A stretch of 64,000 nucleotides of DNA from Flavobacterium sp. N502540 (lineage in GTDB: Bacteria; Bacteroidota; Bacteroidia; Flavobacteriales; Flavobacteriaceae), in assembly GCF_025947365.1 (NCBI RefSeq), contig NZ_CP110012.1, forward strand, positions 186,001 through 250,000, read 5' to 3'. The notes under the pieces are model-generated. The model did not search any database. It was not told the origin of the DNA and saw only the letters and a program-made list of their open reading frames with translations. Positions 51,306-60,009 of the stretch are shown piece after piece (within the stretch, counting starts at the first letter, position 1; every line of letters begins with the position of its first letter). The position numbers and the translations under genes are program-made.

Positions 51306-52289
51306 CTAAAGATGTTTTCTAACATAATTGATAATTTCCTTAATTATCTCCTCTACTGCATTGGCTTCAGGGCTAAATTTACTTCCGTCAAAATATCGGG
51401 CATCAGTACCATTTCCGGTTGGAGAGCAATGATGTACGTCAATAGAGTTTCTCCAAAATTCAGCATGATTTTTCCACTCTTCCTTATTGACCAAAGCGGG
51501 TTCTGTAAACCAAAGATTCCATGACAAGGTATTTCCGGGCTGAAGCATATTTCCTGAACCAATATTAAAAGCTTTCATGATTAAATGATTAAAATCATCA
51601 ACTACTTTATCTTTTGTCAGCTTAATATCTCCAATTTCAACAGCAAGATAAGCAGTAGCAAATGCTTTACCCTCATGTAATGCAAACGGAGGATTTTCAA
51701 ATTCAGGATTTAATCCGTGTATTACTTCAAAGATGGGCTGATCAGGATCATTCTGCTTGTGTGTAGTAACTCTTATGGCATTATCTTTATTCAATGGAAA
51801 TTTTGGAAAACTATATTCCAATAGCGGCCAAATCTCTTTTATCTTATCGCCTTGTTGTTCATTGGGTGTCAGCCAAATTTTACCTTCAACAGTCATGTCT
51901 ATGGCGATCTCTTTTGTTACTTCGTTCACCCAGCCTCTTTGTCCGGTAACCGTAACCTCAACATTGATACAAATTTCATCTTTAAGCCAGACTCCCTGCT
52001 GAGGGCAGATAACAGAATATACCCGACCTTCATCAGTATAACCGGCTCTGGAAATATAAGGCGCAAATTGTTGGTAACATCTTCTCTTGTTAGGACTGTC
52101 TTTTTGGGTTTCCCAACTAAACTCAGGCCACCTTACACCAAGTTGACGTTGTAAAAAACTAATATTATCCATATTACTCAACATCGGTAATGAGGAAAGA
52201 TCCCGCGTTGGATACAACATAGGGGAACCTGCCGGCGGAAATCCGCCAACCCATCCTATTGGAATGGGTGAATTTTCATTGTTTTGCAT
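51306..52289 (-). CDS. unknown 327-aa cytoplasmic protein
   Basis: No signal peptide. The start is Pro/Gly-rich (IPIGWVGGFPPAGSPMLYPTRDLSS). Several Trp-rich beta-type stretches follow (RWPEFSWETQ, GQRGWVNEVTKEIAIDMTVEGKIWL, TLSWNLWFTEPALVNKEEW) and a His/Cys pair in DVHHCSPTGNGTDARYF near the end. Composition is normal for the organism. No known domain is recognised by eye. It has its own downstream hairpin and is divergent from nothing nearby. Function unknown. Confidence 0.5.
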   Translation of the reverse strand: MQNNENSPIPIGWVGGFPPAGSPMLYPTRDLSSLPMLSNMDNISFLQRQLGVRWPEFSWETQKDSPNKRRCYQQFAPYISRAGYTDEGRVYSVICPQQGVWLKDEICINVEVTVTGQRGWVNEVTKEIAIDMTVEGKIWLTPNEQQGDKIKEIWPLLEYSFPKFPLNKDNAIRVTTHKQNDPDQPIFEVIHGLNPEFENPPFALHEGKAFATAYLAVEIGDIKLTKDKVVDDFNHLIMKAFNIGSGNMLQPGNTLSWNLWFTEPALVNKEEWKNHAEFWRNSIDVHHCSPTGNGTDARYFDGSKFSPEANAVEEIIKEIINYVRKHL

Positions 52290-52472
52290 GATTTGTCGAT
52301 TATTAGGGTTTAAGTAATAAATCTAGTACAAAATATAATCTTACAGCTACGTAGAATTACCCGTTTTATTTTTAATGTACTATTTAAATTATCCAAAAAA
52401 GTCAGCATGGATACAAGGTATTTAATCCTCCCATCCATCATAAAAAGTCTAAGCAGTTACTAAAAACAAAGT

Positions 52473-52500
52473 GAGGCTGCTCCAATTACGGAACAGCCTC
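52473..52500. terminator. terminator of the M57-type protease
   Basis: GAGGCTG pairs with CAGCCTC, 35 bp past the protease stop on the minus strand. Confidence 0.65.
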
Positions 52501-52534
52501 GAATATTTTGCAAAGGACGCCTCTAATTCAACTT

Positions 52535-53365
52535 CTAATATAGATAATTCAGAGCTGTAACGTCGTTAGCATTGAAAGCTCCTGTTTCATTTGAGCTGAA
52601 ACATGCTCTCATGTATGAAGTTGAATCGTATCCTGTAGGAGTTCCCGGAATATGAATTGCTCCAACACCAGCAGCTCCTTCGTTTGAATTTTGTCCACAG
52701 CTTTGACGGCTAAAATAGTCTGTATGACGTAAACCAATACAGTGACCAATTTCGTGCGCTGCTACGTGTGCGTTTACATTCACAGAATAAGTATCTAATC
52801 CAGAATACAATGTAACTGAGTTAAAAGGATTTCCTCCAGTAGGGAATCCGGCTACTCCACCGGCACCTCCGGATTGTCTTCTTACTACTATGTTTGCACC
52901 TGTAGTACTTGAACCGAAAGTTAGTGTAAAGTTAATAGTCAATCCTAAACTATTATATCTGTTCACTGCTGCACGTAATCCGGCTTGCATGTTAGCAGAA
53001 AGAGCTGTTGTACCTGTTCCGGTTAATCCAACAATTTTAATAGTTTTTGGAGCAGCTACTAAATTAGTAGTGCGGTATTGCTCCGTTGTGATACCTCCGT
53101 GAAGATCCATTTTTTTCAATTGCTCTTCAGTGATGATGATGTCACCTTCCACCAGGTAAGCATCTTCAGTGGTACCGTCTAATTTGGTATTTTTAATTAC
53201 CTGAACATCATTATTGTTCAATGCAAGTGAGCTAATTTTATCTAACACATCTTGTGATACTGTTAGAGCTTCTTTGTTTGGTTGAGTTACCTCATCCTCT
53301 TTATTACAAGACAATAGCGATAGCGCTATACACGACAAAAGTAAGGTTGTTTTAATTGTTTTCAT
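52535..53365 (-). CDS. zinc metalloprotease of the HEIGH (M57-like) type, lipoprotein
   Basis: 276 aa. Lipobox LLSC (Cys20). The catalytic site HEIGHCIGLRHTD follows HExxHxxGxxH with a third His ligand and Asp, near residues 205-220. A prodomain-like N-terminal half precedes a stretch of short Gly-rich repeats. MEROPS-type M57 or dual-action HEIGH metallopeptidases are typical of Bacteroidota. It is anchored in the envelope and divergently transcribed from the S8 protease gene, with a 568-bp gap holding a 23-bp palindrome. Confidence 0.85.
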   Translation of the reverse strand: MKTIKTTLLLSCIALSLLSCNKEDEVTQPNKEALTVSQDVLDKISSLALNNNDVQVIKNTKLDGTTEDAYLVEGDIIITEEQLKKMDLHGGITTEQYRTTNLVAAPKTIKIVGLTGTGTTALSANMQAGLRAAVNRYNSLGLTINFTLTFGSSTTGANIVVRRQSGGAGGVAGFPTGGNPFNSVTLYSGLDTYSVNVNAHVAAHEIGHCIGLRHTDYFSRQSCGQNSNEGAAGVGAIHIPGTPTGYDSTSYMRACFSSNETGAFNANDVTALNYLY

Positions 53366-53522
53366 TTAAAAGTGTTTTGGTTAGTTAAATAAGTTGATAT
53401 TTTTAGGGTCTTTACAAAATATTACTACTTTATTGTCAAAACTACATAGATTTAGTATTAAAATACTTATAAAAACAATAATTTAACAAATTAAATGTAT
53501 TTTGTTAAATTATTTCCTAATT

Positions 53523-53545
53523 TTTTATGCGATAATCGCATAAAA
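53523..53545. promoter_or_regulatory. 23-bp perfect palindrome between the two protease genes
   Basis: TTTTATGCGAT, one A, then ATCGCATAAAA: eleven perfectly matched bases on each side. It lies 158 bp upstream of the M57-type start and 389 bp upstream of the S8 start. It is operator-like, though it could also be a terminator-like hairpin. The rest of 53366-53933 shows no gene; 53636-53700 translates to a short open stretch without recognisable similarity. Confidence 0.5.
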
Positions 53546-53933
53546 TTCACTATGAACCCAATAAAAACAAGCAATCGATTACAAATCAACATCTTACCCC
53601 AAAACAAAACCTACAAAATTATTAATTTTAGATTTCGTATACTTCGCGGGTGAAAACGAATCTGATAAACTTATGACGGCTTTGAAATACAACTGAAAGC
53701 TCTTAAAAGTGGACTTAACCTTCCAAAATCAGGAATTTCGAACGAAAGAAAAACGAATAAAATTTTTACAAATATTTTGATAACTTTGATTTTTTAGCGA
53801 CGATATTCAATTCAATTAGAAGGATTTAAAAAAGGTTTTTATCTTAAACAAAAAAACAATACACCGCTAAAAAAGCCTGCTTTCGTTAAAATATTGACCA
53901 AAATGATTACAATTGCCCTAACACCTACAGTAA

Positions 53934-56648
53934 ATGAAGATAAAAATTACGTTTTTCCTTTTTATAGTAACGACAATCTGTCTGTCGCAAAACGCAAAAA
54001 AATGGGAACAATACTTAAAGAAAGAAAGTGATGAAACATTTGAAAAATACTCTCTTACCGCTATAGAAAATGCACATCGCAATCAGTATACTATTGTAAA
54101 AAAATTAGACGCTACCTATTGTATTGTTGAAAATAAAAGTTCAAAATACAATCGATCGTTGAAAGAGATACTTCCCGTTAATAATCTGTGGAAATTGCCA
54201 TCCCATTTTTCAAATCATCAAGAACACCAAAAATACATCATAGCCACTAATGCTATTGAATCCTTGCTTGCTGATTTGAAGCTGGCGAACATTTCTGTTA
54301 TTAAAATACTTGATGATCATCTTGTAATCCTGGAAAGTGATTCCAAAACGATTCTTGACAAGATTATTTCCTTGAGCAGCGTCACTGCAGTTTCACAAGA
54401 GGCGCTGCAACCTGAAAGCGAATCAAAAATAACGGATCAAAATTTCACTATTAATGCCGTAAATAAAGCAATTACTAATTTCCCTCTTCTTACAGGCGAA
54501 AATCAAATTGCCTCTATCAAGGATGATCTTTTTGATCTAAAAGATGTTGATCTCTTCCATAAACATATTCCTTCGTCAACACAATCTTCTACCGTATCCA
54601 GCCATGCAACTGCTATGGCCACTATAGTTTCCGGATTGGGAAATAGTTCTGTTTTAGGAAAAGGGATCGCCCTAAAAGCGAAGCTGCAATCGTCTGACTT
54701 TTTGAATCTCTATCCTGATGAAATAGCAACTTTACAAGGTGCCACCACTCAAAATCATTCTTATGGTACCGTGATTGAGAATTTTTATGGGTCACTCGCA
54801 AATGCTTACGACAATCAATTGGCATTAAATCCCAATTTGACTCATTGTTTTTCCTCCGGTAATAAAGGACTGGAAGGCTATAAATCTATTACTGGTAATT
54901 TCAAACAATCTAAAAATAGTATTGCCTTTGGTTGTGTAGATCAGAATGAGGTCATCCTGTCTTTTTCGTCGAAGGGTCCTACTTATGATGGCAGAATAAA
55001 ACCGGAATTAGTCGCTTACAGCTCACAAGGGACATCCAATTCTACTGCATTGGCCACAGGGATTATCACTCTTATGAAGCAACAATATAAAACGACAACC
55101 AATACTGCTTTGTCTAATGCCTTAACGAAAGCCATTCTAATTAATAGTGCAAAAGATTTGGGTAACCCCGGTCCTGATTTCACCTATGGTTATGGCAACA
55201 TCAATGCTGATAAATGTCTGAAAACGATTAGTGAAAACAGATTTATAACCGATAAATTGGCTTCCGGTCAAACGAACTCACATACTATTACAGTTCCTTC
55301 TAATGCGAAAAACTTAAAAATAACATTAGTATGGAACGACTTACCCGCAGCGATCAATAGTAATATAAGTCTGGTAAACGATTTAGATCTCGAAGTTATT
55401 TCAGCCGATCCTACTACTTTTTTACCCTGGGTTCTAAATCCTGAAATTCCGCAACAACCTGCCACTAAAGGAAAAGACAAACTGAATACCATCGAACAGG
55501 TATCGATTGACAATCCTACATCCGGCACCTATACTATTGTTGTTAATGGCGTATACGTCTCAAATGCTTCTCAGGATTACAGTATCGCCTATGAATATGA
55601 GCTGGAAAATCGTTTTGAATGGAATTACCCTGTAACTAATGATAATTTCCCTTATGATGGTAAAATAATTTCTCCTTTCAAATGGAGCTCTTCCTTCTCT
55701 GGTTCTTCCGGTCAATTATCAATCAGTTACAATAATGGACAAACCTGGGAAATTATAGCAAATAGCATCAATTTAGATAGTGAGCAGTTTAATTATACTC
55801 CTGCAGAGAAAAAATTCTCGAAAGCAAAACTGAAAATGACCATTGGCAATACGGATTATGTTTCGGATCCCTTTACGGTTTCTTATGATTTAAACATTAG
55901 AACCAGTTTAGTATGCGATGGCACAACAGAAATTAATTGGGACAAACCTGCGGATGTTGCTTCCTTTAAAATTTACCAACTGACAAATGACCGTTTAGAG
56001 TTTAAAGAACAAATAACGAACAACAATTATGCCTATACTGACGCGAAAATTTATACGGTTACTCCTGTGATAAATGATAGCGAAGGAATAAAAAGTGAGT
56101 CGACCTTACAGTATGATCAAAACTCAAATTGCTACTTCGAATTGGCTTCAGCAGAAGTTTTCGAAGAAGATCAAATAAAGATCAGTGCCAGTGTTTTTAG
56201 CTTGTACAACATCAAAAGAATAGATTTAGTGAAGATTAATAATTCAGTCGAAAGTGTGATTACTACTCTAAACGACATCCAATCAAAAACATTTTCTTTT
56301 CTGGATAAAACGCCAATAAAAGGCAGTAATAAATATAAAATCAATATACTATTAGGGAGCAATACTACCGTAAGTTCCCAAATTATTGATGCTAACTATT
56401 TAGGTGATGATTTGTTTTTGATTTACCCAACATTATTAAGTAAAAATGAAGAATTAAATATTGAAGCCAAAAAAGAGGAAGCTGCTACTTTTTATCTCTA
56501 CAATGTTAGCGGACAAAATATTATTACTTCTTCATTTCTTTCTAAAATCAATAGTATCAATTTAAAAAATACACCTTCGGGAATTTATCTCTATAAAATA
56601 GTAACAAGTTCCGGTGGGATACAAACCGGAAAAATTGCCGTTTTTTAA
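53934..56648 (+). CDS. S8 family serine protease with T9SS sorting domain
   Basis: 904 aa. A signal peptide (1-20) is followed by a propeptide and a subtilase domain. The His region reads SSHATAMATIVSGLGNSSVLGKGIA and the catalytic Ser lies in SQGTSNSTALATGIITLM. The Asp region is weaker (QIASIKDDLFDLKDVDLF), lacking the usual DTG. Beta-sandwich domains follow, and the C-terminal 80 residues (LFLIYPTLLSKNEELNIEAK ... GIYLYKIVTSSGGIQTGKIAVF) are a type A T9SS sorting signal, so the protein is secreted or surface-anchored by the type IX system. The peptidase part is divergent; activity is probable rather than certain. Confidence 0.78.
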   Translation: MKIKITFFLFIVTTICLSQNAKKWEQYLKKESDETFEKYSLTAIENAHRNQYTIVKKLDATYCIVENKSSKYNRSLKEILPVNNLWKLPSHFSNHQEHQKYIIATNAIESLLADLKLANISVIKILDDHLVILESDSKTILDKIISLSSVTAVSQEALQPESESKITDQNFTINAVNKAITNFPLLTGENQIASIKDDLFDLKDVDLFHKHIPSSTQSSTVSSHATAMATIVSGLGNSSVLGKGIALKAKLQSSDFLNLYPDEIATLQGATTQNHSYGTVIENFYGSLANAYDNQLALNPNLTHCFSSGNKGLEGYKSITGNFKQSKNSIAFGCVDQNEVILSFSSKGPTYDGRIKPELVAYSSQGTSNSTALATGIITLMKQQYKTTTNTALSNALTKAILINSAKDLGNPGPDFTYGYGNINADKCLKTISENRFITDKLASGQTNSHTITVPSNAKNLKITLVWNDLPAAINSNISLVNDLDLEVISADPTTFLPWVLNPEIPQQPATKGKDKLNTIEQVSIDNPTSGTYTIVVNGVYVSNASQDYSIAYEYELENRFEWNYPVTNDNFPYDGKIISPFKWSSSFSGSSGQLSISYNNGQTWEIIANSINLDSEQFNYTPAEKKFSKAKLKMTIGNTDYVSDPFTVSYDLNIRTSLVCDGTTEINWDKPADVASFKIYQLTNDRLEFKEQITNNNYAYTDAKIYTVTPVINDSEGIKSESTLQYDQNSNCYFELASAEVFEEDQIKISASVFSLYNIKRIDLVKINNSVESVITTLNDIQSKTFSFLDKTPIKGSNKYKINILLGSNTTVSSQIIDANYLGDDLFLIYPTLLSKNEELNIEAKKEEAATFYLYNVSGQNIITSSFLSKINSINLKNTPSGIYLYKIVTSSGGIQTGKIAVF

Positions 56649-56692
56649 ACTGCTTCCTTATAATCTATGATGCTTTTTTACATTTGATATTT

Positions 56693-56830
56693 AAACCCGA
56701 CAGGTTTTAAATGTTTCTATGTCTAAGATTTTTTTTCACACGCAGATCTTGCAGATTGCTTCGCCTGTTCGCTATCGCTCGAGTCTGCAGATTTTCGAAT
56801 CTTTTTAATCCGCTAATCTGTGGCTATTAC
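56693..56830. repeat. half CCCGACAGG element and CGCAGATCTTGCAG repeat in the 318-bp gap
   Basis: AAACCCGACAGGTTTTAAA at 56693 is a half copy of the hairpin at 3290. Downstream, CACACGCAGATCTTGCAG and GAGTCTGCAGATTTTCGAAT are related to the repeats upstream of rtcB (2993, 3160). No gene is visible in 56649-56966. Confidence 0.55.
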
Positions 56831-56900
56831 TTTTCAAAACACCAAACTGGTAATAATTATCATTTGAAGCTATTTCCTTTCTGCTTCACTATTAAAATAA

Positions 56901-56942
56901 AAAAGCCCTTCGAAATGGAGATTTTCCCATCGAAAGGCTTTT
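56901..56942. terminator. terminator between the S8 protease and alpha-galactosidase
   Basis: AAAAGCCCTTCGAAATGG pairs imperfectly with CCATCGAAAGGCTTTT. It serves convergent genes. Confidence 0.7.
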
Positions 56943-56966
56943 CGTCTATACAAAAAACTAATTTAA

Positions 56967-59165
56967 CTACAATTCAGTAATTTCGAGAACAACGCTGGTT
57001 TCGGCCTTAGACGAAGAAACCCGTAAACCAACATTCATTAAATAATCTCCCGTAAAAGATTCTCCGGATTCTTCGACTGATTTCTTTGCTTCGGGCATTA
57101 GGTTTATTTCTTCCACTTTATAGGTTTTATTTGGATCTAAACCTTGAAAACGAACCGGATTATATTGGGGATCATAAAGCGGATGAAGCGTGTAGGAGAA
57201 CAAAACCGCTTTGCTTTTTGACTCGTTCACATACATTAATACGGCACGGCTTTCCTCATAAGGAGAAATCATTCGGTACAGGTCGCCATGCCAAATTACC
57301 GGACTCAATCGTTTGTAATTGGCTACGGCTTCCTGGCAATATTTCAATTCTTTTTCTTTCAGTTCTTTTACATTAATATCAAAACCTAATTTACCCATCA
57401 TCGCTACATCAGTTTTGAATTTGATGGATTGATTTCCCCAAGAGGTCACATGGTTACAAATTGAGAAGGCGGGAAAAAACTGCGAATATCCCCATTGTAT
57501 GAATACTCTGTTGAAAGGATCGGTATTGTCGCTTGCCCAAAACTCTGTAAAATATTGAAGTAATCCGTAATCGGTTCTGCCTCCTCCTCCGGCACAAAGC
57601 ATCATGGGTAAATTTGGATATTTCGTTTTAATACGGTCCAAAACTTTATACAAACCTCTGGTGTATTCAATGAACAAATGTGATTGCTGATTTTTCAGAT
57701 AGGCAGAATAAGCATTAGTCATCATTCTGTTGCAATCCCATTTAAAGAAAGCTACCCCTTGTTTTGTCTGCATAATATCGTCTACTGTTTTGAATACGAA
57801 ATCCTGCACCTGCGGATTACATAAATCTAAAACCAATTGGGTACGGTAATAACTTTCCGGTCGATTGGGCAATTTCAATACCCAATCCAGATGTTTCTCA
57901 TACAATTCACTTTTCGGATTCACCATTTCGGGTTCGATCCAAATTCCGAACTTTATTCCTGTTTTTTCAGCCTCCTGCATCAGGAAACCAATACCATTTG
58001 GCAGCTTTGTTTTAGTAGCCTGCCAATCTCCAAGTCCTGATTTATCGCCGCTTCTTGGATATTTATTTCCAAACCAGCCATCATCCAGCAAGAACATGTC
58101 AACGCCCAACGTTTTGGAATCAGCAAACATATCGGTCAATTTTTTTTCATCAAAATTGAAGAAGGTTGTTTCCCAATTGTTCAATAAGGTCAGACGGGAT
58201 TTTTCTCCATCTTTCACTCCGTACTTTTTGGCCCATGAATGCAGGTTTCTACTCGCCTGCCCCTTCCCTTTATTCGAAAAAGTATAAATAAAAGAAGGTG
58301 TTGTAAATACTTTTCCGGGCTGAAGATTATACTCAGAAGCAAACGGATTGATTCCGGAACTGATTCGAAGCGAATTTTTATTATCCAATTCAAAAGCAAA
58401 CTTAAAATTTCCGGACCAGGCAATCGTTCCTGCTACAAGCTCACCCGAATTCTCATTGGCTTTAGCATTTAAAGACAGAAAGAAAACCGGTGTTTGATAC
58501 ATATCGGTACGAACCCCTAATTTCGAGTCAATTACCTTCGTACCACTCGTTAATTCACTTTCCTGCATGCGAGCTTCTTTAGCCCAGTCTCCGTGAAATT
58601 GAGTCAGCCAATAATGATCGGCATCAAAATGCAGCATTGATGACGCATAATTGTATAACATAACCGGTTTCTTTTCATGGTGTACAATTTCAGTCCATTG
58701 TTCTATTGTATTCTCGTTATAAAAAGCCTTATAATGCAGTGTAACTTCTACCGGATATACAGGATCTTTAAGTTTGATAATAGTTTCAGTCGTATTAACA
58801 TCTAGTTTTTGTGTACTATGGCTTACATACTTTAATTCCAGAGAGGGATTACCGTCATTATGAGTCATTCGAATTGCGGGTTCAAACAAATTCTCTGTTC
58901 CAAAAGTCGGGTAAGCCTGATGCCTTAAATTGACCAGCGGATTTCCGTCGTTAACGACAAATGTTTTTGTACTCTCTTTCGAAACCACATTGTATCCTGA
59001 ATTATCTCTTAGTTTTGTCCCTAAATAAGATTGATAAAGCAAACCGTTCTTTCCTACCTTTAAAATCAAAGCCGTATTTTGAGTTTCGATCTGAATTTGT
59101 TCTTCCTGCGCATTAACTTTGCAAAACAGAAATGTAAGGACTAGTAGAAATAGTATTTTTTTCAT
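56967..59165 (-). CDS. secreted alpha-galactosidase, GH36
   Basis: 732 aa. A signal peptide (1-19, KVNA-Q) is followed by the N-terminal beta-sandwich (about 30-330) and the TIM barrel (340-650). The catalytic nucleophile lies in FFKWDCNR (KWD, about 475) and the acid/base in WASDNTDPFNR (about 540). LLDDGWFGNKYPRSGD is the family signature near 355. A C-terminal beta-domain closes the protein. It removes terminal alpha-galactose from oligosaccharides such as raffinose-type sugars or galactomannan. Divergent from the neighbouring six-hairpin glycosidase, so they may serve the same glycan. Confidence 0.88.
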   Translation of the reverse strand: MKKILFLLVLTFLFCKVNAQEEQIQIETQNTALILKVGKNGLLYQSYLGTKLRDNSGYNVVSKESTKTFVVNDGNPLVNLRHQAYPTFGTENLFEPAIRMTHNDGNPSLELKYVSHSTQKLDVNTTETIIKLKDPVYPVEVTLHYKAFYNENTIEQWTEIVHHEKKPVMLYNYASSMLHFDADHYWLTQFHGDWAKEARMQESELTSGTKVIDSKLGVRTDMYQTPVFFLSLNAKANENSGELVAGTIAWSGNFKFAFELDNKNSLRISSGINPFASEYNLQPGKVFTTPSFIYTFSNKGKGQASRNLHSWAKKYGVKDGEKSRLTLLNNWETTFFNFDEKKLTDMFADSKTLGVDMFLLDDGWFGNKYPRSGDKSGLGDWQATKTKLPNGIGFLMQEAEKTGIKFGIWIEPEMVNPKSELYEKHLDWVLKLPNRPESYYRTQLVLDLCNPQVQDFVFKTVDDIMQTKQGVAFFKWDCNRMMTNAYSAYLKNQQSHLFIEYTRGLYKVLDRIKTKYPNLPMMLCAGGGGRTDYGLLQYFTEFWASDNTDPFNRVFIQWGYSQFFPAFSICNHVTSWGNQSIKFKTDVAMMGKLGFDINVKELKEKELKYCQEAVANYKRLSPVIWHGDLYRMISPYEESRAVLMYVNESKSKAVLFSYTLHPLYDPQYNPVRFQGLDPNKTYKVEEINLMPEAKKSVEESGESFTGDYLMNVGLRVSSSKAETSVVLEITEL

Positions 59166-60009
59166 AAAAAGGGTTCGATAATAGTAAGTGGTTGTTTCTT
59201 ATGGTTGGTTTGTGGTATTCTTTATTTTATTCCTTTAATCTAAAATGAGTTTCAAAAGTATAACAATCAAGCATCCGTACACACCGGTACCTACCAGTTT
59301 GTTCTGACTTATTATAAAAAGCATTTTTCTTAAACAACATCCATCTTCAATTCTGATAGTATATTACCCTCTTTTCATCCTTTAAAAGATCATTACTACT
59401 AATAAAGTAAAAAATCTAATGAAATATCATTTTATATTCTTCGGAGCAAAACCTATATTTCTTCTATCTCGAAAAGCGGATTTTTCAAACCCGGAAAAGA
59501 ACCTCACAACAACAGTATTTTTAATCTTTTAACTTTACTATTTCCGGTCCTTTTTGTACTGTAGGCAACCTCAACTTTTTCCTCACTGTTGAACAATCCG
59601 ATTGGTTTTTATTTTCGCAAAACGTAAAAAATCCTTCATCGTAAACCAATCTTAACTTTCTACTACCTAATCCTATATTACCCACTTTACTTTTCCTGTT
59701 TATCGGTGCTTTCTAAGTATCCTCAAAAAAACCGGTAGGAACTGCTCCCTTAAAGAAAAGAACATTTATACTTTTGGACTAAACAATAGCTATAAAACTA
59801 TACTCCTAAATAATGAAAATTACCGTCAGTAGAAAAAAGATGACATCGAAAATTCACGAACAGTTGTTAATTCAGGACAAAAAGCAACTACGTCTTTAAA
59901 ACAAAACCAATAAAAAATTTATCTAAAAACAACACAAACAAATACTACTAATACGATAAATAACAAGCTGCTGGCGGTAATTATTCAATATCTATAAAAA
60001 ACAATTCTA
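59166..60009. other. 844-bp non-coding gap between two divergent glycosidase genes
   Basis: No convincing ORF was found. A 28-codon frame beginning at 59813 (MKITVSRKKM...) is too short and has no family likeness. The region is AT-rich with some T-rich tracts. It presumably carries both divergent promoters and may be long because of regulatory sites; no TAnnTTTG box could be assigned with confidence. Confidence 0.5.

Noticed and set aside
59813..59899. 28-codon ORF in the gap between the glycosidase genes
   Set aside because: Too short, no start signal, and no recognisable similarity.
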